Positions 24,901-38,400 of a stretch of DNA of 64,000 nucleotides are shown in pieces. The stretch's first letter is position 1; every line of letters begins with the position of its first letter. The notes below the pieces were generated by a model. That model was given only the letters and a program-made list of their open reading frames with translations, was not told the origin of the DNA and did no database searches. The stretch comes from Trichobilharzia szidati (lineage: Eukaryota > Platyhelminthes > Trematoda > Strigeidida > Schistosomatidae): positions 149,814,199 to 149,878,198 of the forward strand of contig OX235279.1 in NCBI GenBank assembly GCA_944472155.2. Reading direction: 5' to 3'. The position numbers and the translations under genes are program-made.

Positions 24901-27900
24901 TGTCGATGATTCCCAAACTAGGATGAAACAGCTGTCCAGTGCTCCCTGGTTTTCAGTGCTTCTCTAACTGATATCAATCCATGGTCAAATTTGTAAACAC
25001 AAATCTAATCCTTACAAACCAACTCTTGAACATTTATTATTATTATTATTAAGAAAGCTGAAAAAGGAAACTTTCTACAACTGATCAACTGCATTTCAAT
25101 ATCAGGAATAGCTTCTAAATAATATTATCAATAGGAAAGGTGGGAGGAGAAAGAAAGCTGAAAAATCTTGGATATCGACAATAGCCATTCCATATCGAAA
25201 GAACACGGATGGACAACTTCAAAGAGGACCCGCTTCATATAATTTTAAAGTCCATTTCAAGCCCTCTAATTCTTTAGAGAGAGCTTTGGTGAGCGTCAAA
25301 GATAAGTTTCCCAAAATGAAACAAAACAATCATGTCTATGGGATAAAGTGTTGAGAATGTGAGGCTTTCTATTTAGGAGGAAGCAGTAGACAGATGAAAG
25401 ACAGAGTGAATGAACACAGACTGTGCAGAAAACGTCCGCCTAGAAATAGAATGGAATTAAAGTCTGGAAAAAAAGTTAGCTATTTAAATAGACATGCTAC
25501 GGGAAGTGGTTATAAGATTGTTTTTGACACTGTCGAAATACTGGTAAAAGGCTTTCATTCACATATAGAAAGTATGTTGTGAATCCTTGCATGTTCTAAC
25601 TACATAGAATGCGAAAATAGAAGTGAAGGGATAAACTTATCACCTATCTGGCAGTCTCTGATGAATCAAAAGAGATGAGAGAAAAAACGGAAATATTCAA
25701 TCCTATTTTATGACCTCTGTAAAAATATTATCGTGTTTGTCACATATGAACTGCCGTGTTTGCCGTATAACAAACAACATACACACACTCATACAGACAA
25801 ATACGCATATATGACAACTTGACATTAGTGTTTACAAATATATGATGACTGTTTCCATATTTTCCTATTGGTACAAATGTCTACCGACATGTGACCTTCA
25901 AAGGAATTCACTTCAATATATGTGATTTTTTGATATAAGTATAAAACTTGGGCACTGTGTTAGATTATAACCCCATTATTGATAAAGTTTTATTTTGACC
26001 ATCTATTTTTATGGTTAGCAAAATCTGATTAATTCTGCTGAATAAGCTGTGGCTTACACAGCGAAACGTTCAGAAAAATGTTGTTATGACTTTTTAAACC
26101 TAGGATATTTTAAGTAACATATAATGATTTTATCTGACTCTGAGCTCAAATTATCCCAGGAAATTCGTAACATCTACAGTTTGAATATTTATAAGTATGA
26201 CTGACTGTTTTATGAATGAATAAGACATTTGACATTAGACATAGCCGGGTTCGATCCCTGACCGACGCACTCCTTTACCTCCCTAAGCCAGAAATAATGC
26301 TGGTGAAGAGGGAAGGTTGGGCATGAGGCTAGCAACCCCATCCTGTAAAATAAACACTACTACAGAAACTTCAAACCACTAGCTTGAAGCCCTATGTTCC
26401 ACTGGGGAACGTGAAGGAAAAACAGACATTTGACTTTATGAATATTTGCAAAACAACACAAAAGGACGATATCCGAATTTTCAAAAGAATAGACACTGAA
26501 CAAAGAGAACTCTTTTCGATAAATTCATCATCAGGTTCTACAATTATATATACATTATAATGAATGAATGAATTAGTCTTATGAACGACATTAATGTTTA
26601 AATAACATCAAATCAATAATATTGATAAATTACAGCTGAACAGCATCAACATCAAATAAACTGAATGTCAGAAGAATTAGGAAAGGTAATGGTACAAATT
26701 CATGGGTTTATAGTCTCTACTGAGGGCCAGGGCAGTAGTAGGGGCTGGACTTGTTTCTTTTGGACACAGAGCGCTGGTTGTTTGAGGCGAATTGCAATAG
26801 CCTCTGCTGTTTGGAGTAAGCGGTGCTTCGAGGATTTTGGTAGTTTGTTGGGCACCCGGTATATTATGGAGAAGGATTCGTCTACGCTGGCTTTGTGACC
26901 GGTTTGCACCAGATGGTCTAATATCGAGCTGTTAATACTTTTAACTACACCTTTGCTTAGCCATAGTGGGATATGTAGAACCTGATGATGAATTTATCGA
27001 AAAGAGTTCTCTTTGTTCAGTGTCTATTCTTTTGAAAATTTTAATGGGCATTTTTAATCAATATCCGAATTCCCGACACTGATGTCAAAATTAGTGCCTC
27101 TATGTGGTTCAAAGTATAAATGTTATTATTATTATTTATAATTCTTGTGTCATTTGAGAGTTCGAAGAACAAACGACTTGCGTAAGGCTTTTCATTATAA
27201 TATCTGGAATTTCTTCTGAATGAATGAGTGTAAAAATCCCTACTAGGTGGTTTAAGCTGCAGACTGACAACAAGTAGTAAACTTTTGAAAACCAAACTCA
27301 AGCGGTACAGAACTTACATTCCCTTCTAACAATTTCACATTTGTCATCAGAAAGCACTAGAAGCCTATAGTTCAATCAAATCTAAGACTAAAGTTTTGTT
27401 GTTAATTTTATTAGTATGACGAGGTTGGCATTTTCCACTGGTATTCAGGGTGTTTGTTTAACAAGGCCTACCTTGACTGTGTCTTGTTCAATTAACTGTT
27501 TGAATGTTGTAATTTCACCTCGTAACCCAGTAACTGTTAATTTCGCCGCCAGATTGGCTGAAAACATTGCAATGATAATGAGAACTAACAACCAGAGTCC
27601 AGCGACTAGGACACGCGTTGAAGCTGAACGTGGATCCATGTATTCACCTATGGAAGTAAAATATTAGAGAAAAAAATGTTTATCTGAAGTTTAATCACAT
27701 CTCAAATTTACAGAAACTTAAAATTCGCTGATGTTTTGTCCATGCATTATGACGTACGTTTGGTCAGTTAGCTTAAATTCACATTTGATGAATTTTTAGT
27801 CAACATTTGGACATTTTTAAGAATGAATTTTAAAGTGTTTTCAACTGGTGCGTTCTATAAAAGGTATATGAACGAACGATATCAGTAACTGTACTGCAAA

Positions 27901-29465
27901 CCATTAAGTAGAGTTCTAAACTAATGCCACTGCACTTAATTAGTAATATTACATTTGATTTTGAGGATGGTGGCTGGCAGTGAGATGCAGAATGCGTATT
28001 TCGTCCCATTTGCAACTCGTCAGGTAGGACGAGACACGCGTCCTGGATCCTACTGGTAGTCACCATCTACCAAATTACTTCAAGTTAATCCTCAGACACC
28101 GTCAAAGCATCCGACTAGGAGCCAACATGTCAACAGAGGCCGCACCAACGAGAAAACCAAAACTGAATTAAAAATACTGAATGTAATTTTTTTGAAGTGT
28201 AATTTTGGGGAGCAAATTATTTTTCAGCCCTTATTTAGTTAAGTGATTGCATGAAACCAATGAAAGGCGATAGAAGCCCTCATGTTATTCTTACAACCCG
28301 CTTAGTTAATTTCGAACTGGACTGAGGGGAAAATATTTGACTAGGAAACCGATAAAATGAATTAAAATTACGTGAACAACCTTCATTCACAAGTTGGTCA
28401 ATGAAAATACTTAGTCACTTGTTTTGTTTCATTACTAAGTCGGTGCTGTTGGTGAAATCATGATAGCCACTCCTTCCGTGTGCGTGTGGTTGTCGTCTGG
28501 GTGACCAAAGTAGATTACTGACCCTCCAACTGACAATTTGGATAGTTAATATCCATTCCACTTTCCCTGACGGATTCCCAGCACTTCTCCGCCATATCAT
28601 GTCATTTTTCGGCTACCTGGGCAGCATTTCCAGCTTCGTACATTGTACGAACATTCCATGTCCCCTGCGTTATTTTCACCTGCATGGGAAGAAGACGTAC
28701 CGGCTGACTGGCTTTCCGAAGGCATTCACCAGCCCGCATCTACCTATCTATCTCAATCCAGAGAAGAATACGTTTATTTTTTATACTTTCCTTGTGCTTT
28801 GACGTTTCTGTAGCCACTGGATTGATTTTCCGTTGTGGAGTCACTAGCCCCACGCCCAATCTTCCCTGTTTTCCCAAGCTTAAGACCGGCTAGAAAGCTA
28901 GCGAACTTGTAAACTCTGGGAACAAACCGATCAAGAATCTATTGCTCAATAAATATGTAGAAGAAATTGGAGATGAATCGGAAACACGTTGACGAGACCA
29001 TTTGGTGATATCGCACACCAGGCAGAGCCTTGAGTGGAAGCCGAATGGGAAACGATGAGTTGTTCGTTGGTCAGCGGCTGATATGGAGGAGTTCGTGTGA
29101 GGAGGAACCCAAGGGAAAATAGTAATATATAGGCGAAAATTTCCATATATTTCCAAACTAAACAGACATCATATAAAAATGTATATATCTGAACCACCTA
29201 CCTTGTTGAGTACATGAACCTAAGACATACCATAAGGCCTCTTTCACTGTAAACACTGTACCCATTGATTCACCATCGCCTTCTTTCATTTGATTCTGAT
29301 AACTGTACGGCGAATACTTATCAATAAAGGCCAACAAGAAGCCAATCAGAAATACAACAACCACAGTAGTCACCCATACATCCCTTTACAATTAAATCAA
29401 GAAAATGTATTCATAAAAAGAGAGTTAAAGAGTTTCACAGATAGAATATAATGTGTAAATCAATA

Positions 29466-29496
<31 letters not shown>

Positions 29497-32400
29497 TAGT
29501 GATCACTACTCAGTCACGTTGGCTAAAACACAACGACAGAAATCATACTGTATTTCAGACTGATTCCAATATTTGTTGGAGTGTTAATGAAATATTTCCA
29601 TAGACATCAACTGTCGTTGAAAGTCTTGTTTAAAATTCTGATAACAATAATGGTAACAGTATTTTGAAAAATATGTTTATACGCTGTACAGAATTCCCAA
29701 TATGTTATTTAATGGCATATACTTCGAAGTACTCCTTCAGAGTCCTTTTAAAATCCATATTAGTCTATGTGAATATTACACATCGAGATTTAAGGATGTA
29801 ATCCGATAGTTAAAGCAACATAAAACAGAGAAAATAACCCTCATTTCGATGAATTAAAACTTGGTAGTCGATTGATTTTAACAGTTCTCCAATTTTTTAC
29901 TTTATCATAACTGTGTCATATATTTTCCAGCTTAGCTGTAGATGCCATGGTATATCTTTTGTCAATTTATAACAGTTCAACTATTGTCTCCAATGCTACT
30001 TTACTAGAGACCACCGATGAATTGGAATTCCTAACTAAGGCTTCATTTTCCCGTGAAGTGGATAGGAAGAACTCAAAATTTATTAGGTGGTTGGAGGCAA
30101 TCGGCAGAAACCCTTGAATTTAGATTTCATACTGATGGCACTCTCTTAGCAAGGTGTATCCACAGTCTTGAAGGAACTCTCGTTCCTTAATTAAATTTTA
30201 GATTTTCCCGTCGATTGATTGGACCGAAGTGCTATGTCAGCTTCTTGTGCAGATTCCACTGCTATTCACTATCCACCAATTAAACTCTCGTTCCATCTGA
30301 GATTCGAACCCTTCGTCACTCACTGCTGCAGTCAGAGACATTACCACTGGGCTTTTTGACTCGCGAATGGCCTACTGTAGGACTGTAATGGATACTTCGA
30401 TTGTACAGTAGGTGGGATTCCTGTCGATTGCCTTTAACCATCTATTGACAATAATCCAGTGTACTCCGTGATGCTAACCACCTAGCAAGTTGATCACATT
30501 GCAAACTTGACTGACAGAATTCAGTCTGCAGCAAACAAAGGACTAGACGCGTGACACTAGTTTCTACCCAGTGTTCAATCAACAACCTAAATTATTTGCT
30601 CACATAAAACGTGTTTGATTATGTAGTGATGGATATTTAACTCTACATAACACTTAACATACTCAGCTAGAAATATCAGCAAAATAACTGGAGTTAAGAT
30701 ACCTAAGTCAATAAGCTAAGAATGGCGAAAAACTGCGCCAAAGTAGACAACTGTCGCGAATGCACCACTGAAATTGGAATGTTCAGAAGAAGCAGTATAA
30801 TGAAACTACATAAGTGAAGCTATATTTTAAAAGAAGGAATGTTAGAAGTGGAGTAAGAATGTCAAACAGGACGTACGGTAAGTTGAAGGTTGAGGAAACA
30901 CTAAGGTTATGGCTGATTCAGGGATTCAAATAAGCACTTATACTTCAGTTGCCGGTTTCACGGTGAACTCGTGCCTGTTGGATATTTCTTCTGTAACTTT
31001 TCCAAGGATCACCAAATGCAAGTCCACTAATGTGCTTGTAAATATTTGACATGAAATTATCCATTTATACTCATCACACATTCTAGAGTACAACAATAGT
31101 TTCGGAAACTCATTTTAACGCTTTTACGTGTTACTTGAAGATACAAACATAAGCAGTTGTCAAGATCCTAAAGATCTGGAGAACTGTGAGTCCTAAATTC
31201 ATCGAGAGAGCAAACATTAGGCAGTTAATTTCCGTTCCGAAAAGTCTTCATCTATTGTCTAACCCTATGGTTAGCCTTCGTCTGGGAGCAAAACAACCGA
31301 TATGTTATAAATATTCAGAATTTAGTTACTACAAATTTCTTTCAAGAATTTGAGTTGAAAAGCTGATTGGATGTGATAATAATTTAAAAAATATAACCCC
31401 AGCATGTGTAGGAAGTCAAAATATTCCTTATTCTGTCACTCTGTAGGGAATCCAATAACCAAGGAGAAGAGAAAAATAAAACAATGGGCTGATCACTTCA
31501 AACGACTCTTGAATCGATCATGTTCACCTACAACTCACCCAGAAATACCACCAACAGCAGTTGGCGTAGAACTACTTCCCAATGGACGCCAATCCTCTGA
31601 CAACACCAGAAGTCTTGAATGCAATCAAGCTACTGAAGACCAACCGGGAATGCAGTAGGGCCAGATGGAATTCCCCCACCCACCCCAGTGAAGTACTGAA
31701 AACGGACGCAGAGACTGCCACAGATGTACTCATGCCATTATTTCAAAAGGTTTGAAAGAAATGAAGGAAAGGTGCCTACCGACTGGAAGGAAGTCTGACT
31801 ACCCTGTCAAACTGCCAAAGAAGGGAGACCTAGGCCTCACTCTGCAAGACTGGCGTAGAATAATGCTGTTGTCCACGCCAAGCAAAATACTAATTCGCGT
31901 CATCCTGGAGAGAATGAAAGATGCACTGGATACAGAACTCCGCCACACCGACCAGAACAAGCTGGCTGGATCCAGGGAGGGGAAATCATGTGCTGGTCAA
32001 ATTGCAACTATCCGCATCGTCATCACAGAACAAATCATAGAATGGCAGTCAAACCTGCCTCTACCTCGACTTCATCCACTTTGAAAAGCACTCGAAAGCG
32101 TTGATCGAGAAGTAATTTGGGACTTGCTTCAACACTATGGCGTGCAGTGAGTGACCAAGTCTTTATCAACCTCATTCAACAGCTGGCTATATGACAATGC
32201 CACGTGTCAGGTGATCCACAACGGAAAACTCAGCGATGCGTTCGAAGTGAAGATAAGAGCAAGACAAGGCTGCCTACCTACTATCACCGATGATATTCCG
32301 AATTGTGGTGGACTGGATTATGCGTCAGACTGTGAGTGGGGAGTGAGGAGACAGGAATATACTGGACCACTGACAAGAAGACTCTAGAAGATCTGGACTT

Positions 32401-35400
32401 CGCGCGTGGATGATTTATGTTTAATATCACACAAACTCGAAGACTTACAGGCGAAAACCAACAAACTGGCTGGAGGAGCTGGCAGCGATGACAGAAATCC
32501 AAGTGAACATAGATAAGAAGGAGGTGATGAAGATAACCAACCAACAGCAACAAAACGACCAGCACCAATCACCCTCAACGGGAGAGATCTAACAGAGGTT
32601 GTCTCCTTCACTTATCCGGCAAGGAAGCATAGTTTCAACCACAGGAATTCGGAACGGATGAGGATGTCAAAGCCAGCTAGAATCGGAAAGGCGAGATACG
32701 CCTTCATCAACCTGAAACCAGTTTGGAAATCTTCTTCATTACTCAGCATAAAGGACGAGATTCGGATTTTCAAGTCAGTCCGTTCTTCTATATGCGTCAG
32801 AAAATTGGCACACCAATCACGGAAACCATTTCCAAAACGCTTCTTCAGACTTTTATTAACAGCTGCTTTGGCTGGCTCCATACTGAATGTCAGATGGCCA
32901 GCCAGAAAAAAATTAGTAACAAGAAAATCTGGCAAAAACTAACCAAGAACCTATCGTTCAACAAATTTGTAGGAGAAAATGGAGAAGGATTGGTCACAAA
33001 CTGAGGAGACCGTCGAATGACATCGCACTCAATGCAGGCCATCGCTCGAATGGAATCTCAATAGGAAGCGACGAGTGGGTCATCCGAGGATGACGTAGAG
33101 GAAATCGTGAGAGGAGGAGATGAGAGAGTATCGACAGTCATTGGCCCAGCTGGAATGGGCAGCGGAAAATAGAAGAAAGTGGAGATGTGTTGTTGAAGCC
33201 CTATTTTCCCGTCGAAACCAAAGGGAACAATGAAATAATAATAAGCCACTGTATAAGCTATAGTTTCTTCAACATATGTAATTGGTTTATATTCATAACT
33301 AAAACATGTATTAATGGAACATAACATGAAATGTACGTGAATTTAGATTATATAAAGCCATATTTAGTGGATATAAACAACGGTTAAAACATTCAAACCA
33401 ATCAATATTTATAACAAAATTGTTTGATAAATGCGTGTCTACTTATGAGTAGCTCGTGATTCTCATTATAATTTTCACCTGACAGCAAAATGACTGATGT
33501 TTTCACTTGAAAATTTTGTACAGATATTATAAAATTCTCCACTGCTGCTTACCATGAAAATACTTCAAGAAAAAACAATGCGCCAAGTTTTAGGTCTTCA
33601 TTCACCTTGTTCACCATTGTTATACCAACTGAATCATAATATGGTACTGTAAAGTCAACAATCAATGATCTTTCGGCATCTTGTACTAGTGGTCCAAGGC
33701 CAACATCAGTATTCTGGTTTGTCAAATAGAGTGCAGAAACAAGTATTTAATATTATTACTATTTCTATCCGAAAAGATTTCCATTATTCAAAGACAATTA
33801 TTGTATTTGATAAATTAGAAAAAGTTATTCAGAGAAAAGACTCTTTTCAACGAATGACAAATAATTTAGGTCAAAATTAGGTGTTGGAGACGTAGCTGCC
33901 CGGTATATATATATATATATACTATGCGGCTCTTATTTCACATATATTTCAGTAGTAAAGCATGCTTTACTTAGGGTACTTACAGCTGTCATGAGGAATA
34001 AAATCTATGGCCGAACTACCTTTGAATTCGATATTCAGACATGTATTATTTTTTCGTTCTCCTAATTGAGTAAAACTTCATTGGTAAGATTATGCTCCTA
34101 GCTTCGTGAGAATAAAATTTGGAAACTTATGAACTTTCGATTTCTTGGAAAATTCCCATTGGGACATACGGAAAATTAAAACAAGTGATTCCGTGAAGAG
34201 TCTCTTTACAACGAATTTATTATCAAGCTGTACAATCATTGGTTATGTACTTTATAAAGTAGTTCATGAAGTGTATAAATCTCAAACAGGTATAGAAACA
34301 TTAAGATTAGTGAGCACTTACAGCACTGCTCAACAAGGTGATAATTATAGCAAGACAACATCACAAAAATTATGTTGAATTAAATAAATAAGGATGACAT
34401 GTTAGGTAACACTGGAAATTATTCAAAGTGAAATTTTTATAATAACAATCGACATAATAATAAGGGAAAGATATACAAATTGAATAAACCAAAAAAAAGC
34501 AAAAAATAAAAAGGGCCAAAGTATGAATGGGGATTATCATAACTTAGAACAGACAGATTAGGACTATAAGAGTTGGTGGGGGGGGTGTTGAGCACACTTT
34601 TTTCATAAACAAAGTTCTGGCTTTTCTATTTCAGTGCCCAAAAGCTTCAGCAATACAGATGAGTCGGATACGTAATGACCTGGGTAAGTTATTTCCACTG
34701 TAGAGATAAGGCAACCAGATATTCAATTACTGAGCTTCTTATAGTCCCACTTTTACTGCTTGATAACAACTCCCGATAGTGTTCTTGCATGCTTTTGAAT
34801 AAAATCCGAGTCGACTGACGGATATACCTAGCTCCACATGAGCAGGTGAATTGATAAACGTACATAGAGTTGGTCAACTGCAAGATCTTGTCCTTCAGGT
34901 TACTGAACAGTAATGGTCGACTAGAAAACGCTATTCTCAAAGATACAACAGGAAATGTCTTTTTCAGGGACTGTGAGACCCTTCTTTTCATGATGCCGGC
35001 AGCTAAGTCACCTTTGGATTCCAAGCTTATTTACTGCACTTTCTGGGTTACAGATATTAAGACACATTTCGTAGGTTTTGACTGTTTCTTCTCGTCTCGT
35101 ATTTTATTTACGCTGAATGGACTTTTACTGATGTATAGAATCCAGTATTGTGTTCCAGGGGATCATTGAAACAATATGAGTAGTAGTTATGTTTCAAATG
35201 GATTTCAAAATTATATTGAGGTACGTCTTTCAGAGATTTCCAGTATGAGTACATGTGAACCTTGGACGTAGGAGAATGAGACGTAAAATAATCATTCTGA
35301 GTTATCAGGAATACCTAGATTTTTCTCTCACAAAATGATTGTGAGTATGATATACAATGAGGGGTTGAATAATCAAATTTTTGGTGAGCTTTCTGTAAAC

Positions 35401-38400
35401 TTCTCCATACTGATTCTATTGCTTGTCATTTTCCTTGTTATATTCTTCTTAGGTTCACTATAAATTTCTTGATAATATCTTCGGATCTGCTGAGACATTG
35501 CAGTTTCTAACCCTTAGTGTCAGATAACAGCGGTGTGGGTTAAATCAGAACACAATTTGTAATTTATGAACCAGTTATTGTAGTTTAATGTCCTAAAAGT
35601 CAGAATCACTTTCACAGTTGTAAAACTTAACACATTCCCATAGGAAATTCTCAATGTTTAAACTTCATCCTCGTAATTTATGATTTAAATTCATCTGAAA
35701 GTATGATCAATCGCCTTTGGCATATCCTCTGCTTTCAGTGGTTATTTGACTGACGCAGTAATACAAAACATTGGTATTATGTTATTTCAAGCAGCCACCT
35801 TATGTATCGCCTTCTTCGGCAGAAATTTAATCCAGCCAAACGTTAAGGATAAGATACCGCTTTTGGCTATTATTATTATTGTTTCCTTTAGTTCCTAGAG
35901 GAACATAGGGCTTGAGCCGCACGTCTCCATTGCGTTCGGTCCTCTGCCAACGTTTTCACCTGTCTGCACGTCTGCCCACATGCTTTCATCTCCTCTTCGC
36001 ATGACCTCCTCCAAGTCACCTTTGGACGGACGACTCGCCGGTTCCCTTTCGGTTCCACTCGAGGGCTTGTCTAGTGATGTCACTTGATGGTTTCCTCATG
36101 GTATGGCCAATCCACCTGCATTTCTTCCTGCTTATTTATTGCACAATCGGTTCCTGTTGTGTTGGTTCGCTCCTGGAGATCCCTCACTATCGCTGATCTT
36201 TTCTGACCGGCCATCTGATCTTGAGTATTGAGCGATGACAGCTGTTGATGAAGGTCTGTAGTTTGTTTGAGGTGCTCTTCATGACACGGCGCCAAGTCTC
36301 TGATCCGTATAGTAGCACTGACTTCACATTGGAGTTGAAAATCCGGATCTTATTTTTGATGCTGAGTGTTGTTGACCTCCACACAGACTTGAGAGTAATG
36401 AAAGCTTGCCTTGCTTTCCCGATTCTTGCTTTGATATCCTCATCAGTTCCGCCTGTAGTTGAGACAATGCTTCCCAGGTAGGTAAAGGAGGTTGTTTCTT
36501 TCAGGTTCCTCCCATTTATGCTGATTGTTGTCTGTTGTTGTTGTTGTTGTCCAGGAATCTTCATCACCTCTGTTTTCTCTATGTTCACCTGATGTCTTAT
36601 ATTATCTGTGATGCTTGTTCTGCCAACTTGTTGCTTTTCACTTGCATATCTTCCAGTTTGTGGGAAATCAAACATATATCACATTGGCGAAGTCCAGATC
36701 CTCCAAGTTTTTGTGTGAGTCCATTTTATGCCTGTTTCCTCATTGCCCGCTGTTTGTCGCATTATCCAATCTACTGCAATCAGGAAAATCATTGGCGATA
36801 GTAGGCAGCCTTGTCTTACTCCTGTCCTCACTTCGAAGGATTCCATAAGTTTCCCGTTGTGGATTACTTGGCATGCAGCATTGTCGTACAGCTGTTGGAT
36901 GAGATGTATAATTGTTGGCGGCACCCCTTAGTAGCGAAGTAGTTGCCAAATCACCTCTCGATCGACGCTGTCGAAGGCCTTTTCAAAGTCAATGAAGTTG
37001 AGATAGAGAGGTGACTGCCATTCCAAGCTCTGTTCAATGATGATCCGTAATGTGGCGATCTGATCAATGCATGACTTGTTCCTCCTGAATCCAACCTGTT
37101 CCGGTCGAAGTTTTTCATCCAGGGCATGTTTGATTCTCTCCAGGATGATGCGGCTTAGTATTTTGCTTGGGATGGACAGGAGCATAATGCCGCGCCAGTT
37201 CTTGCATTGACTTAAGTCTCCTTTCTTTGGAAGTTTGAATAAGTATCCTTTCTTCCAATCCTCAGGTACCTTGCCCTCTTTCCACACCTTCTCCAGTAGT
37301 GGTGTCATCAAGTCCACTGATGTCTCTGGGTCCATTTTCAATGCCTCTGCTGGGATTCCGTCTGGTCCTGCTGCTTTTCCAGCTTTCAGCATCTTGATTG
37401 CCTTCAAGATTTCTGTTCTGCCACAACTCAGCTATTCTACACATTTCTTATCTTATTCCAGTTAACTAATCGACATTTCGGTAGATTTTTGTGCCCCACT
37501 TGTCTGATCATTTACCCTATTCTGCTGCTTACTCTGCCTTATTTATTTGGTTCGACACTGGCACTCTTCTTTACTCTTTTGTTCAGTGTATTGTAGTTAG
37601 CATTCAACTCCTGTTTTTGTTGCTCGTCGATGCACTGAATAATCTTTTGTTTCACCATACTTCTCTCTTCTATTAGTCTCCATGTGTTCGTAGTGAGCCA
37701 CTGTTTCTTCTGCCTCTTCTTCCTGCTTAGAACTTCCATCCAGGTTTGACTACACACCGCCTTCAGGCTGTTCCAGTGTGTCTCAACGCTGATCTCTTCG
37801 TTAGTGTTGACTTGTGTCTGTGCAGTGAAGATGTCCTTTGTGGGCTGATGCTTCAGCTTGTGAGTATTGAACTTGGCTTGTGGCCTATATGCAGCTCCTG
37901 TTTCTTTAAAAACTTTCAATTTGATTTGGAATGTTCCTTGTACGAGATAGTGGTCTGAGCCAACGTCTGCTACTCCTCTGGCTTTTGTGTCCAGTAGGCT
38001 GCGTCTCCACTTCCTCGAGCAGCATTGAGATGAGGTCAATTTGGTTTTTGGTTCACCGCTCTGGTGACACCCATGTAGCCTTGTGAATATCCTTGTGTTT
38101 GTATATGCTGCCGCCAACCACTAGTTCATTGGAGGCTCAGAAGTCCGCGAAGAGTTTTCCATTTTCATTCATCTCTCCGAGTGCTTCTCTACCCATAATG
38201 AGTTGTCTTCTTGTGTTGTCTGGTCCTGGTTTGGCGTTCATGTTTCTCATTATAATTTTAATGTCACCGACTGGAATATTGTTCATTTTGCCTGTAGAAC
38301 TCTTCTTTCTTTTCCAGGTCGGCATTGTTTATGGGTGCTTAGCATTGTATAACTGACACTTTCCTTCCTTTTGATTTGAATCTGGCGGTCATTATCCTTG

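Noticed and set aside
27416..27667. 83-codon plus-strand frame over the M3 exon
   Set aside because: Antisense of the receptor M3 exon; no motif of its own.
33665..33880. 71-codon plus-strand frame
   Set aside because: Overlaps the S1 exon in antisense, has no family motif and lies in A/T-rich intron sequence.
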